Under the pieces are notes generated by a model, which saw nothing but the letters and a program-made list of their open reading frames with translations, ran no database searches and was not told the DNA's origin. From contig DHKP01000007.1 in the NCBI GenBank assembly GCA_002404865.1, positions 82,714 to 146,713 on the forward strand: a stretch of 64,000 nt of DNA, in the 5' to 3' direction. Source of the DNA: Caryophanales bacterium UBA4691. Its GTDB lineage: Bacteria; Bacillota_I; Bacilli_A; RFN20; CAG-826. The translations under genes were made by a program, and so were the position numbers. How positions within the stretch are numbered: the first letter of the stretch is position 1; every line of letters begins with the position of its first letter. Shown in pieces: positions 24,618 through 33,294 of the stretch.

Positions 24618-25817
24618 ATGAACGAATCAATTGAACGCTTCATCCGCTACGTGAAAGTGGATACGCAAAGCAATGACAATAGTAACTTAACTCCTAGTGA
24701 TCCAAAGGAACTAAACCTCACTAAAATGCTCCTCAAAGAGTTAGAAGAAATGGGCATAAATGGTGAAATTGACGAATACGGAAGGCTATATGCCCATTTA
24801 GATGGCGAAAAAGGTTTAGACAAGATCGGTCTAAATTCGCATGTTGACACAGCTTTAGAATGCTCTGGAAAAGACGTTAAGCCGCAATATGTCTCTACTT
24901 ATGATGGGGGAACGATTCGTCTAAACGATACTTATTCGATGTCGCCTAAAGAATTTCCTTCCTTAGCTCGCCATATCGGCGAAGACTTAATCGTGACAAG
25001 CGGCGATACTTTGCTTGGTGGTGACGATAAGGCGGGCCTCGCCATTATCATGAGCGCGCTTCATTATTTTGTAAGCCATAAAGAAATCAAACATCACCCA
25101 ATTTCGATTTTGTTCACACCTGATGAAGAGATCGGAAGAGGCCCTGAGCATTTTAATCGCGAAAAATTCGGCGCGGATTATGCCTATACGATCGATGGAG
25201 ATTATATTGATCAAATCGATATCGAAACCTTTAACGCCTCTCACGCTGATATTACGATACACGGTATTTCCATCCATCCAGGAGAAGCCAAAGGCAAAAT
25301 GGTGAACGCTTCGCGCCTCATTGGAGAATTCGATTCCTTGCTCAGCCCAAGTGAAAGGCCAGAATTGACCGATGGGCACGAGGGGTTTAACCATCTAGTG
25401 TCCGCGACTGGATCGGTAGATGAAGCAAATCTCCATTACATCATCCGCAATCACGATAGAGCAAAGTTAGAAAAGCAAAAGCGAGAATTCCTAGAAGCAA
25501 AAGAAAAACTCCTAGCAAAATATCCAGGCATTAAAATCGAGCTTACGATAAAAGACGATTATCGAAATATGTATGAGGTGTTAAAAAACGATGACCGCGC
25601 AATAAAACACGCCGAAAAAGTATATCGTTCGCTAGGCATTAACCCGAAGCATGTCCCGATTCGTGGAGGGACGGATGGAGCTTCTTTCTCTTTCATGGGT
25701 TGTCCTACACCAAATTTAGGAACGGGCTCCTATAATCACCATGGAAGATTCGAATATCTTTCTGTATCTGATTTTGAGAAGATGATCGAAATCGTCATCG
25801 CCTTGCTAAAAGCATAA
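24618..25817 (+). CDS. pepT: Peptidase T (tripeptidase)
   Basis: 399-residue cytosolic zinc tripeptidase of the M20 family, of normal length. Metal and catalytic residues are visible: NSHVDT (H75, D77), LGGDDKAG (D136), TPDEEIG (E170, E171), and a C-terminal histidine in SYNHHGRFE. A GAAGG ribosome site precedes the ATG. Together with the divergent pepC it forms a peptide-scavenging pair. It ends directly before the terminator of the convergent tRNA-Gln. Confidence 0.95.
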   Translation: MNESIERFIRYVKVDTQSNDNSNLTPSDPKELNLTKMLLKELEEMGINGEIDEYGRLYAHLDGEKGLDKIGLNSHVDTALECSGKDVKPQYVSTYDGGTIRLNDTYSMSPKEFPSLARHIGEDLIVTSGDTLLGGDDKAGLAIIMSALHYFVSHKEIKHHPISILFTPDEEIGRGPEHFNREKFGADYAYTIDGDYIDQIDIETFNASHADITIHGISIHPGEAKGKMVNASRLIGEFDSLLSPSERPELTDGHEGFNHLVSATGSVDEANLHYIIRNHDRAKLEKQKREFLEAKEKLLAKYPGIKIELTIKDDYRNMYEVLKNDDRAIKHAEKVYRSLGINPKHVPIRGGTDGASFSFMGCPTPNLGTGSYNHHGRFEYLSVSDFEKMIEIVIALLKA

Positions 25818-25839
25818 AAAAGCCAGCGTTTCCGCTGGC
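25817..25839 (-). terminator. Terminator after tRNA-Gln
   Basis: A GCCAGCG/CGCTGGC stem (25822-25828/25833-25839), then T-rich tail on the minus strand. The plus side lacks a U-tract. Confidence 0.8.
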
Positions 25840-25851
25840 AATCCCACAAAT

Positions 25852-25926
25852 TGGCTGGGGTGACTGGGATCGGACCAGTGCATCTCGGATTCAGAGTCCG
25901 ATGCCTTACCACTTGGCTACACCCCA
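25852..25926 (-). tRNA. tRNA-Gln (CTG)
   Basis: Acceptor TGGGGTG/CACCCCA, anticodon stem TCGGA/TCCGA, loop CTCTGAA with anticodon CTG, encoded CCA. The body closely follows bacterial tRNA-Gln. Confidence 0.93.
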
Positions 25927-25986
25927 ATTTTGCATCGATTATTCTACAACGATTCAGTTACTGAGCAAACAAAAAGGAGAAAAAGA

Positions 25987-26616
25987 ATGGCAATTTTGAT
26001 TGCACTCGGCGGCGGTTCTGGTTCAGGGAAGACTTCAATCGCTAGAGCCTTGGTTGAAGAATTAGGAAAAGAAGCAACACGCTTTTCTTTTGATAATTAT
26101 TATCGTGACCAAGGCGCATTAAGTATAGAGGAGCGCTCCAAAGTGAACTATGACTCCCCTTTTACGCTAGATATCGAATTGTTCGTTGAACATCTAAAAG
26201 CCATTCGGAAGAATAAAGCCGTTGATGTTCCTCAATATGATTTCGTCACCCATACGCGGCTGCCATCCCCTATCCCCTTCTACCCTACAAAGTACGTCAT
26301 TGTCGATGGAATATTGACGCTATATCTCAACGAAGCCGAAAACTTATTCGATTATAAAATCTTCGTGAAGGCCGATAGCGATATTCGTTTGGCACGTAGA
26401 ATTCGTCGTGACACCATAGAAAGAGGGAGAACCGCAGATTCCGTCATCCGTCAATATCTAGCGACCGTAAGGCCAATGCATTTAAAATACGTCGAGCCCT
26501 CGCGCTTTGTAGCCGATTTTGTTTTCGACAATAACCGCGAAGACGGAATCGATAAGGAAACTTTAGCGGTCGTAAAGGCAAAAATCCTTCGCCTTGGTGA
26601 AGAGCATGAGAATTGA
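25987..26616 (+). CDS. udk: Uridine kinase
   Basis: 209-residue cytosolic kinase phosphorylating uridine and cytidine with ATP or GTP (pyrimidine salvage). The P-loop GGGSGSGKTS (8-17) is followed by FSFDNYYRDQ, by DVPQYDFVTHTR, which matches the base-binding segment of Udk, and by the lid RRIRRDTIERGRT. The start ATG at 25987 has AAGGAG upstream; an earlier in-frame ATG at 25930 lies against the tRNA gene and is unlikely. The downstream amidohydrolase overlaps its end by 11 bases. Confidence 0.92.
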   Translation: MAILIALGGGSGSGKTSIARALVEELGKEATRFSFDNYYRDQGALSIEERSKVNYDSPFTLDIELFVEHLKAIRKNKAVDVPQYDFVTHTRLPSPIPFYPTKYVIVDGILTLYLNEAENLFDYKIFVKADSDIRLARRIRRDTIERGRTADSVIRQYLATVRPMHLKYVEPSRFVADFVFDNNREDGIDKETLAVVKAKILRLGEEHEN

Positions 26617-27406
26617 TGCCCATGCCCACATTGCAAGCTGGCCAACCGAAAAAGAGTGCGTAAAAACGCTCTTAGCGTCCATGAAAAAGTATCGGATTGA
26701 CTACGCTTTGGTGAGCAATTGCGATTGTAGCGAATATTTGGACAATGGCAAAAGAAACAACAATCATTTAAGCGCGATTATCGGTGCAAAAAAGGTATTG
26801 CGTTTAGTGAAAAAATATCCACAAATTATTGGTTGTGCAGTCTGGGTCAATCCCCACTATGAAAAAGTCAATGGGGAGCTCGTTTCTTTTATCAAAGAAA
26901 ACCGTTCTTCCATTTACGCTTTAAAGATTCACCCTTACGAATCGCGCCTAAAAATCAGCGATAAACGAATTTTGCCCTACTTAGATTTGGCGCGACTCTT
27001 TTCTTTGCCGATAATTTTTCATACCGCAAGCGAAGAATATAGTGATATCTCGATGCTTTTATCGCTAGCTAAAGAAAATCAAGACATCAATTTTGTAGCC
27101 GCTCACCTCCAGCTTTGTAGCGATAACAAAGCCGCGATTGCTTATTTGAAAGAAGCACCTAATTTATACGCAGATACCGCCTGGGTGCCTTTGAAAAACG
27201 CCAAAAAGGTACTTTTGCAAGTTGGTGAAACTCGTATCCACTTCGGAACAGATGAACCAATTGACGGAATTGATACATTGAATAACAAAATCTACCAGGC
27301 TTATTTTAAAAACACCGCAAAATTAAAAGCCCATCTTTACCATAATCTCATGGCAAATAACGCGATATCTTTGTTCCGTTTACCAATCGATAAAAATAAT
27401 GGCTAG
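26606..27406 (+). CDS. Amidohydrolase family protein (TIM barrel)
   Basis: 266-residue metal-dependent hydrolase-like protein of the amidohydrolase_2 type. Typical elements are DAHAHI at the N terminus (H6, H8), ALKIHPYE, IFHTAS, VAAHLQL and FGTDEPIDG, placed like metal ligands of the barrel. The substrate is unknown. The ATG at 26606 lies within the last codons of udk, so expression is coupled to uridine salvage, although a metabolic link is only inferred. Confidence 0.8.
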   Translation: MRIDAHAHIASWPTEKECVKTLLASMKKYRIDYALVSNCDCSEYLDNGKRNNNHLSAIIGAKKVLRLVKKYPQIIGCAVWVNPHYEKVNGELVSFIKENRSSIYALKIHPYESRLKISDKRILPYLDLARLFSLPIIFHTASEEYSDISMLLSLAKENQDINFVAAHLQLCSDNKAAIAYLKEAPNLYADTAWVPLKNAKKVLLQVGETRIHFGTDEPIDGIDTLNNKIYQAYFKNTAKLKAHLYHNLMANNAISLFRLPIDKNNG

Positions 27407-27549
27407 GCCCCATCGATATTATCTTTATAGCGATAGCTTCCTCTTTCTTCACTCGCTTGCGGATCGCTTTCTTTTTCGTGAAGCATGTCAATATCTTCGC
27501 CCGTCAAAGTGCTGCCGTAGCGGAATCTGTTTCTTTTCTTATTGTCCAT
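27403..27549 (-). CDS. Hypothetical 48-residue basic/acidic protein
   Basis: Short reading frame from ATG 27549 to TAG 27403. It is highly charged (KKRNRFRYG, then TGEDIDMLHEKE, then EERGSYRYKDN) with codon use like the neighbours. A TAAAAT box (27558-27563) lies eight bases before the ATG, the same spacing as in other genes here. It converges with the amidohydrolase gene and overlaps it by four bases. Function unknown; coding status is likely but not certain. Confidence 0.5.
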   Translation of the reverse strand: MDNKKRNRFRYGSTLTGEDIDMLHEKESDPQASEERGSYRYKDNIDGA

Positions 27550-27557
27550 ACCTAGTT

Positions 27558-27563
27558 ATTTTA
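27558..27563 (-). promoter_or_regulatory. -10 box of the 48-residue protein gene
   Basis: TAAAAT, eight bases before the ATG at 27549. The transcript would have little or no leader. Confidence 0.35.
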
Positions 27564-28079
27564 AATCAGGGAAGCGGAAATAAAAACGATAAGCGCCTTG
27601 CTCCAAAAAAGAATCAGAGGCTTATTCCCTTAATAAGAAGGAAATTTTTCTCGTTTTTGCGTTTGCTTAATAAATAAATGTCCCTAAACCAGCATTGATA
27701 TTGATGGATAAGCTTAGAATTAAGGTTAGGAAAGGCAAGACGTTATTAAGATAAGTCTCCGCTATAACGACGCTGCTCGCTCGATAAGAAAGAATCCAAT
27801 AAGAATGCGTAAAGCGGAGATAGATAATAATGCTGATGAAGAGAGAAAGTGAGCTATTACATTTCAGTAAAAGATTCGATAGTTAATCCAATGGAAAAAG
27901 TAACTAGGGGCGTACAAATGAAAATCTTCCCAGAAAGAAAAAAAGAGAGGGAATCAAAGAGCGAATGCTTTTATTGAAACAAGAAAACAATCACGAATAA
28001 TTTCGCTCATACCCCCCTCTATGCAACACAGTTAAGCCGATTCGTGGAAAGAAAAATTGGAATTTGTTAAACTATTTCA
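27564..28079. other. Gene-free stretch
   Basis: About 500 bases without a convincing reading frame, RNA gene or repeat on either strand. Short frames here lack ribosome sites and start codons. It may be decayed sequence. The last ~60 bases hold the mrp promoter region. Confidence 0.5.
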
Positions 28080-28095
28080 CTAAGGAAAAAGAATT

Positions 28096-28932
28096 ATGTC
28101 ACAACATCAATGCGAAAAAGAGACTTGTGAAAGCTGCAATGAAACAAATTGCCCCTCACATCAAAAAATAGAAAAAATATCCCCTAACCCTAAGACACAA
28201 ATTAAGCACACGATTGCAATCATTTCAGGAAAAGGCGGTGTAGGGAAGAGCTTAGTCACCAGTTTATTAGCAAAAGAGCTAAACGAATTAGGCTATAAAG
28301 TCGGCATTATGGACGCGGATATCACCGGACCTTCAATCCCCAAATCTTTTGGAATCGCGGAGAAAGCGACAGGCGATGAAACTCGCATTTTAGCATTGCA
28401 TAGTAAAAAAGGCGTAGCTATCATGTCGACGAATTGCTTATTAGAAGATGACACCGATCCAATCATTTGGCGAGGACCAATGATTGCGAATTTAGTCACG
28501 CAGCTTTATTCGAACGTCGACTATGGGGAACTCGATTATCTATTAATCGACATGCCCCCAGGAACAGGCGATGTTCCTTTAACGGTATTTCAGCAGATTC
28601 ATATTGATGGAGCGCTAGTCATTACTAGCCCCCAAGATTTAGTTTCTCTTATCGTAGAAAAATCGCTGAAAATGGGAAAGTCGATGAACGTCCCTCTGCT
28701 TGGCTTGATTACCAATATGGCATATTTAAAATGCCCGCACTGCGAAAAAAAGATTTATCTATACGGAAAAGCGAAAACGGAAGACTACGCGAAAAGCTAT
28801 GGAATAAGAAATTTAGATGAAATCGTTCTAGACCCATTGCTCGCGGAAAAAGTTGATCAAGGCGCAATCGAGGACTACCAAAAGAAGCTGCTTCCTAAGG
28901 CAACTTCTTTACTCGCTATGTTAAGAGAATAG
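28096..28932 (+). CDS. Mrp/NBP35-type iron-sulfur cluster carrier ATPase
   Basis: 278-residue cytosolic P-loop protein that carries iron-sulfur clusters to apoproteins. The deviant Walker A is SGKGGVGKS (44-52). DADITGPS, DMPPGTGD and TSPQDLVSLIV are all typical of Mrp. The bridging-cluster pair CPHC is at C213 and C216. A cysteine-rich N-terminal tail (C6, C11, C14, C19) resembles the NBP35 extension and could hold a second cluster. AAGGA precedes the ATG. A shared bidirectional terminator follows. Confidence 0.93.
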   Translation: MSQHQCEKETCESCNETNCPSHQKIEKISPNPKTQIKHTIAIISGKGGVGKSLVTSLLAKELNELGYKVGIMDADITGPSIPKSFGIAEKATGDETRILALHSKKGVAIMSTNCLLEDDTDPIIWRGPMIANLVTQLYSNVDYGELDYLLIDMPPGTGDVPLTVFQQIHIDGALVITSPQDLVSLIVEKSLKMGKSMNVPLLGLITNMAYLKCPHCEKKIYLYGKAKTEDYAKSYGIRNLDEIVLDPLLAEKVDQGAIEDYQKKLLPKATSLLAMLRE

Positions 28933-28942
28933 AAAAAGTTAC

Positions 28943-28970
28943 AAAAAAGAGACAATTGGGTCTCTTTTTT
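28943..28970. terminator. Bidirectional terminator
   Basis: An 11-bp perfect stem AAAAAAGAGAC/GTCTCTTTTTT with a 6-base loop. It serves both mrp (plus) and the convergent CBS gene (minus). Confidence 0.85.
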
Positions 28971-28986
28971 TAAATTAATGAAAGAT

Positions 28987-29385
28987 CTATTTTGAGAAAT
29001 CCATCGAGTGCATGATACTCTTGCGAGTAACAATGCCAATGAAAACGCCTAAATCATCAAGCACGGGAACAAAATTTTGTTGCTCCGCTAAAAGGTATAA
29101 TTCATGGATATCCGCTTCAACTGATACGGCGACAATATCGCGGGAATGGGGAACGTTTTTTAAAGGTTGCTCCTCGAGATCGTGAAAGGCTAACTGCTTG
29201 TCTTTTAAGTACCATAGGAAGTCGCCTTCACTCAAAGAATAGAGATATTTTCCCGTTTTTCTTTCAATAACAGGTATCGTTCCATAACGATGAAATTCCA
29301 TTTTTTCAAGTGCTTGACGGATTGTGAAGTCTTCGTATAGATACTGTACTCCTTTTTTCGGAGTTAATAGTCCTAGTAAGTTCAT
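28987..29385 (-). CDS. CBS-domain pair protein
   Basis: 132-residue stand-alone Bateman module: two CBS repeats (about 15-70 and 75-130) with the characteristic YGTIPVIERKTGKYL and FVPVLDDLGVFIGIVTRKSI. Such proteins bind adenine nucleotides and regulate partners; no partner is evident here. The start ATG has no Shine-Dalgarno site, and TACAAT (29392-29397) ends six bases upstream. Confidence 0.88.
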   Translation of the reverse strand: MNLLGLLTPKKGVQYLYEDFTIRQALEKMEFHRYGTIPVIERKTGKYLYSLSEGDFLWYLKDKQLAFHDLEEQPLKNVPHSRDIVAVSVEADIHELYLLAEQQNFVPVLDDLGVFIGIVTRKSIMHSMDFSK

Positions 29386-29391
29386 AACTAT

Positions 29392-29397
29392 ATTGTA
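29392..29397 (-). promoter_or_regulatory. -10 box of the CBS protein gene (leaderless start)
   Basis: TACAAT, six bases, then the ATG at 29385. No Shine-Dalgarno site. Confidence 0.5.
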
Positions 29398-29568
29398 CTA
29401 TTTATCAAATATGGAAAAAAGAAAAGGAGCAAATATTTAATGAATTCGAAAAATAAGAATTGAAATAACGAATCAATAATCACCTCTTTCTATTAAATTA
29501 ATGTTGCAAAAATTAAAAAATTTGCCATGATGATATTATTCCTCAAAAAGAAAGGAGGCTATTACTCA

Positions 29569-30099
29569 ATGGCTAGAAGAACATTAAGAGCACTCGATAG
29601 TCGAATCATCAAACGCACAATCCAAGCAGGAGCGAAGAAAGGCGTCACTAACATTTCTACGAAAGAGATGTCTACCATTTTAGGTATCACAGAACCGACC
29701 ATTTATGTTCATTATGGAACGAAAGACAATCTCTTATTAGAAGCATTTAACGAATGCGGGAAAAGCATAAGAGCATGCGAAGATCTTGCCTTAGAGACAT
29801 TCGAAAAAAGCGAAAAATCGGAAAAAGATGTTATCGCTTTATTGGATGAATTAATTTCATTGAACGATGTTGGAGCTGAAAAAATCGCTTATGCGCTAGA
29901 TTATGTTAGAATTGGCCGCTATAAGATTAGCGAAACCGATAAAGTATTCTACAGAAAAGTCCTTTTGAGTTTAGGCGGTAAAGAAGAGAATCTGGACTGC
30001 TTCTTTTATGTTTTAGCGGCATTACGTGGGTGTGAAATACGCAACTTGGTCGCTCGCCCAAAAGATGTCTACAAAGCACTCGTAGAATACATTAAATAG
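29569..30099 (+). CDS. TetR-family transcriptional regulator
   Basis: 176-residue DNA-binding repressor-like protein. The N-terminal helix-turn-helix reads ISTKEMSTILGITEPTIYVH, followed by YGTKDNLLLEAF, the standard TetR pattern. The ligand domain is short and unrecognised. The ATG at 29569 has AAAGGAGG at good spacing; an upstream in-frame ATG at 29527 has none. The target is unknown: the neighbours are a divergent CBS gene and a convergent thymidine kinase. Confidence 0.85.
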   Translation: MARRTLRALDSRIIKRTIQAGAKKGVTNISTKEMSTILGITEPTIYVHYGTKDNLLLEAFNECGKSIRACEDLALETFEKSEKSEKDVIALLDELISLNDVGAEKIAYALDYVRIGRYKISETDKVFYRKVLLSLGGKEENLDCFFYVLAALRGCEIRNLVARPKDVYKALVEYIK

Positions 30100-30114
30100 T
30101 CTTGTTAACGAAAT

Positions 30115-30150
30115 AAATAAAAAGTCGAGTTAATTCCCGACTTTTTATTT
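30115..30150. terminator. Bidirectional terminator
   Basis: A 13-bp perfect stem AAATAAAAAGTCG/CGACTTTTTATTT (30115-30127/30138-30150). It serves the TetR gene and thymidine kinase, whose stop codon lies inside it. Confidence 0.8.
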
Positions 30151-30732
30151 ATCGTTTGCTTTTCTTATCTCGTGACAATGCCGACACCGCGGTTCATATG
30201 ACTCAGTGCCGCCAACTAAAACGACAGGATCATCTTTTGCGGCAGGAACACCATTTACGATTCGTTGTGTCATTGTCGCAGGCGCCCCACACTTAACGCA
30301 AATAGCGGTGAGTTTTGTGACAAATTCCGCACGCGCCAATAAAGAAGCGCTGACAGGGAACGGTTCCCCTCTAAAATCAGTATCTAAGCCAGCCGCTATG
30401 ACGCGAATCCCCCGATTTGCTAGTTCTTCGCAAACATCGATGATACCCACATCGAAGAATTGCACTTCGTCAATTCCCACCACTTCAGTATCATCTTTCA
30501 CGTAAGAATAGATTTCGCTTGAATTCTTTAAAGGAATCGCTTTTGTTTTATTTTTTAAATGCGAGACCACTTCATCCCGACTATAGCGATTATCGATCGC
30601 TGGCTTAAAAACCACATATTTTTTGTGAGCGTAATCGAGTCTTCTTAAGCGGCGTAATAATTCTTCGCTTTTTCCAGCGAACATCGGACCGACAACAATC
30701 TCGATCCAACCAGGTTCTTTCAAAATCTCCAT
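30145..30732 (-). CDS. tdk: Thymidine kinase (type II)
   Basis: 195-residue cytosolic enzyme phosphorylating thymidine for salvage. The P-loop is GPMFAGKS (15-22), Walker B GIDEVQFFD, the thymidine site GLDTDFRGEPF, and the zinc ribbon consists of CVKCG and CRHCH. Normal family length. TATAAT (30740-30745) ends seven bases before the ATG and no Shine-Dalgarno site exists, so the mRNA is predicted leaderless. Confidence 0.95.
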   Translation of the reverse strand: MEILKEPGWIEIVVGPMFAGKSEELLRRLRRLDYAHKKYVVFKPAIDNRYSRDEVVSHLKNKTKAIPLKNSSEIYSYVKDDTEVVGIDEVQFFDVGIIDVCEELANRGIRVIAAGLDTDFRGEPFPVSASLLARAEFVTKLTAICVKCGAPATMTQRIVNGVPAAKDDPVVLVGGTESYEPRCRHCHEIRKANDK

Positions 30733-30739
30733 GCGAACT

Positions 30740-30745
30740 ATTATA
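30740..30745 (-). promoter_or_regulatory. -10 box of thymidine kinase (leaderless start)
   Basis: Perfect TATAAT, then seven bases to the ATG at 30732. No Shine-Dalgarno site. Confidence 0.6.
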
Positions 30746-30874
30746 GGTGAGTAAGTCCATTCTAGATATGGATATTTTTTCTTTTTTGTACACTGTACAA
30801 ACTAGCTAAGCTTTCCTTTGCTAACTATTTCTTTTCCTATTTCTTTTTGGAATAGAAAAACGGAAAATATCGTT

Positions 30875-31588
30875 ATGAATACAAAAATTTATCAAGAAAA
30901 AATTCCCGTACGAGTAGATTGGCTTGATTTCAAAAAAACCTTAAAGCTGTCCACGTTATTTAGACTCTTTCAAGATGTTGCCCTTCGTCATCTAGAGTCG
31001 ATTTCCTTTGGGGATGAAATCATCCGCGGAGAAGGACTACATTGGGTCGTATCGCGTTATCATTTAGAAATTAACCACATGCCTAAATATGGCGATACAT
31101 TAATCATAAAAACCTATCCTGAACCGCTTTTGGCTTATTTTTTCCCTCGCCAATTTTTTGTCGCAAATGACGAAGGGGAAATTCTCATCAAAGCAGGGAG
31201 TTTATGGGCACTTGTGGATGAAAAGAAGCGAACAATGGTCATGCCAAATTCTTCTTTATTGAAGGATTATGGAATTACGACAGGGGAAGAGATTCATTAC
31301 CCTCTCCCCTATAAAACCAAAGAAGGCAAAAATAAAAGCGTCATTAAAGCATCGTATTCTTCTTGCGACTTAAACAGTCATCTCAATAATTGCTCCTACA
31401 TCGATATTCTTGAGGATATGATACCAATTGACTATTTGGCTTCTCATTCACCAAAAACTGTTGATATTCACTACAAAAAAGAAATTCTTCTAGGTCAAGA
31501 AATTCCTCTTTCTTATGAGGAAAACGATAACTTATATACCTTCCATAGCGATAACTTTTCTCTAGGCATCCAATTCCAAAAAGATTAA
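30875..31588 (+). CDS. Acyl-ACP thioesterase (FatA/TE14-like)
   Basis: 237-residue cytosolic double-hotdog thioesterase releasing fatty acids from acyl carrier protein. The first hotdog has LSTLFRLFQDVALRH and GLHWVVSRYHLEI. The second carries SSCDLNSHLNNCSYIDI, whose DLNSHLNN matches the catalytic aspartate/asparagine/histidine segment of the family. Start at ATG 30875, where the homologous region begins; the frame is open upstream to 30818 without support. The weak -10-like GAAAAT six bases upstream hints at another leaderless start. Confidence 0.87.
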   Translation: MNTKIYQEKIPVRVDWLDFKKTLKLSTLFRLFQDVALRHLESISFGDEIIRGEGLHWVVSRYHLEINHMPKYGDTLIIKTYPEPLLAYFFPRQFFVANDEGEILIKAGSLWALVDEKKRTMVMPNSSLLKDYGITTGEEIHYPLPYKTKEGKNKSVIKASYSSCDLNSHLNNCSYIDILEDMIPIDYLASHSPKTVDIHYKKEILLGQEIPLSYEENDNLYTFHSDNFSLGIQFQKD

Positions 31589-31935
31589 AGAGCTTTCGCT
31601 AATTTTAAATTTTCCGCCGTTTCAATGGATGACAATTGTCTAATTCATGGGGTTACATCGAATCCGCCGCGTACAAGCACTAAAACAGCGAATTTTTAGT
31701 ATTCTCGGTAATGTCCAAAATAGACTATCCGATCGCTTCATCCCTATCGCTATGCAAACTGCATTCCTTAGATAAATTTTGGCTTGTTTTCAAGAATTGA
31801 GGCGAAACAAAACGTTTCCGAATCTTATCGATAGTGCTTTATAAATAAAAAAACATTCCTCCATCTTGCTTACTAAAGCAAAATTCTCGGAATATCACAA
31901 CAAACATGTGTTTGATTAACTGTATTTATACAATT
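31589..31935. other. Gene-free stretch after the thioesterase gene
   Basis: About 350 bases with no convincing frame on either strand and no recognised RNA. It leads into the repeat cluster at 31936. Confidence 0.5.
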
Positions 31936-31981
31936 TGCGTACGCCCTTAAAAAGTGCGTACAGTTTGTCCCAAATGCGTAC
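31936..31981 (+). repeat. Three direct repeats of TGCGTAC at ~20-base spacing
   Basis: TGCGTAC begins at 31936, 31955 and 31975; the last two copies read TGCGTACAG. A spacing of 19-20 bases puts the copies on the same face of the helix, as in operators or iterons. A TACAAT box lies just upstream at 31928-31933. Confidence 0.55.
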
Positions 31982-31990
31982 AGCTGAATA

Positions 31991-32020
31991 AAAGAAAAAA
32001 CCTTCCAACAAGTAGGAGGT
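31991..32020 (-). terminator. Terminator of the decayed minus-strand gene
   Basis: A stem at 32000-32006/32014-32020 (one G-U pair, one mismatch), then TTTTTTCTTTT on the minus strand. Confidence 0.5.
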
Positions 32021-32049
32021 CTGTAACTGTTTCCGTTACCGAATGTGCG

Positions 32050-32157
32050 CTAGCCTTTTAACGTGGTCTTAGGCACTGCGCTGTCCACGATCCAATCCTC
32101 GCGCTGGTCATAGGGCAATTCACAGGTATTATTTTGATAAGTGCGTGGATTCTCCTT
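32050..32157 (-). pseudogene. C-terminal remnant of an unidentified gene
   Basis: A 35-codon open stretch ending in TAG at 32050, with good coding character (reads NTCELPYDQREDWIV and SAVPKTTLKG). It has no start codon and is preceded by an in-frame stop. GC-rich codons (CAG, CGC, GTG) match the neighbouring AraC gene, not the rest of the window. A terminator follows it. The family is not recognised. Confidence 0.45.
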
Positions 32158-32350
32158 GGATTAGGGTGCTGTTTTATTGATTCTTGATGTGCTACTTATG
32201 AAGGGTGTTGCTAAAAACTTCACTTATGAAAAACTATTGAGATAGGATTGAACTATTGAGTTTTGGAACTGAGAAATTAAAAAGGCAAGGATAGTCGAGA
32301 AAAAATTGTCGTCTGCGCTAAAATTATTGTCCGTAAGGAGCTGAAGGAAT

Positions 32351-33232
32351 ATGAAAGAACAGATTTTGGCTGTCCAGCGGATGCAGGATTATATCGAGAA
32401 GAATAATGCAAAGGAAATCAATTTGTCGGACTTAGCGCGCGCGTCAATGTTTTCTCCGTGGTATTCTTATCGACTGTTCCGTGACTCTCTTGGGCTGACG
32501 CCGACTGAGTATATCCGCAAGTATCGGCTCACGCAGGCGGCAAAAAAACTTAAAAGCGGTAATATCAAGGTTATTGACGCAGCGTTTGGCGCAGGTTTTT
32601 TGAATGTAGATACCTTCACACGGGCATTTTACAGAGAATTCGGGCTGAACCCAAGCGACTATACGAAAAATCCGGTTCCTGTCACCTTCTTTATTCCTTA
32701 CGGTGCAAAATATCGAGAATTAAAAAAGGAGGACATCGACGTGTCAAACATTCAACCTATTTTCATTCAGGTTATCCGTAAGCCGGAACGCCTATGCATT
32801 ATCAAACGTGGCAAGCAGGCGACAGACTATTTCCCGTACTGCGAAGAAGTCAGTTGTGACGTTTGGGGTATTCTTATGAGTATGAAGTCGCTCTGTGGAG
32901 AACCCGTTTCCATGTGGTTGCCTGAAAAATACAAAAAGCCGAATACATCCACCTATGTGCAGGGTGTCGAGGTCGAAACCGACTACAAGGGAATCATTCC
33001 GGAAGGATTTGAAACCATTCATCTGCCCGAAGCAGAATATCTGATGTTTCAGGGACCATCTTTCCGCGAAGAGGATTATTGCGAAGCTATCCGCACGGTA
33101 CAAACGGCAATGGATAGTTACGATCCATCTGTCATTGGCTACCGCTGGGACAATGAAAATCCGCGCATTCAATTAGAACCTCGCGGACAGCGCGGATACA
33201 TTGAGCTGAGAGCCGTGTGTAAATGTCAATGA
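32351..33232 (+). CDS. AraC-family regulator with GyrI-like effector domain
   Basis: 293-residue transcription regulator. Residues 1-110 hold the two helix-turn-helices of AraC/XylS proteins (LSDLARASMFSPWYSYRLF, then DAAFGAGFLNVDTFTRAFYR). The C-terminal ~155 residues are a GyrI-like small-molecule domain (from about PERLCIIKRGK). An AAGGAG site precedes the ATG. Codon use (CCG, CTG, CAG, ATC) is clearly different from the flanking genes, and coding remnants lie on both sides. This suggests transfer from a higher-GC Clostridia-like donor. No efflux or target gene is adjacent. Confidence 0.88.
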   Translation: MKEQILAVQRMQDYIEKNNAKEINLSDLARASMFSPWYSYRLFRDSLGLTPTEYIRKYRLTQAAKKLKSGNIKVIDAAFGAGFLNVDTFTRAFYREFGLNPSDYTKNPVPVTFFIPYGAKYRELKKEDIDVSNIQPIFIQVIRKPERLCIIKRGKQATDYFPYCEEVSCDVWGILMSMKSLCGEPVSMWLPEKYKKPNTSTYVQGVEVETDYKGIIPEGFETIHLPEAEYLMFQGPSFREEDYCEAIRTVQTAMDSYDPSVIGYRWDNENPRIQLEPRGQRGYIELRAVCKCQ

Positions 33233-33294
33233 TATTTTTAATAAAAAATAGAAACAATAATTAATAGAAAATGGAATTATAATATTAATAATGT

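Noticed and set aside
24987..25394. A 135-codon open frame opposite pepT
   Set aside because: Antisense to a conserved catalytic region of peptidase T, with no promoter or ribosome site.
27399..27677. Open plus-strand frame after the amidohydrolase gene
   Set aside because: No ribosome site, odd composition, and it is opposite the better-supported 48-residue frame.
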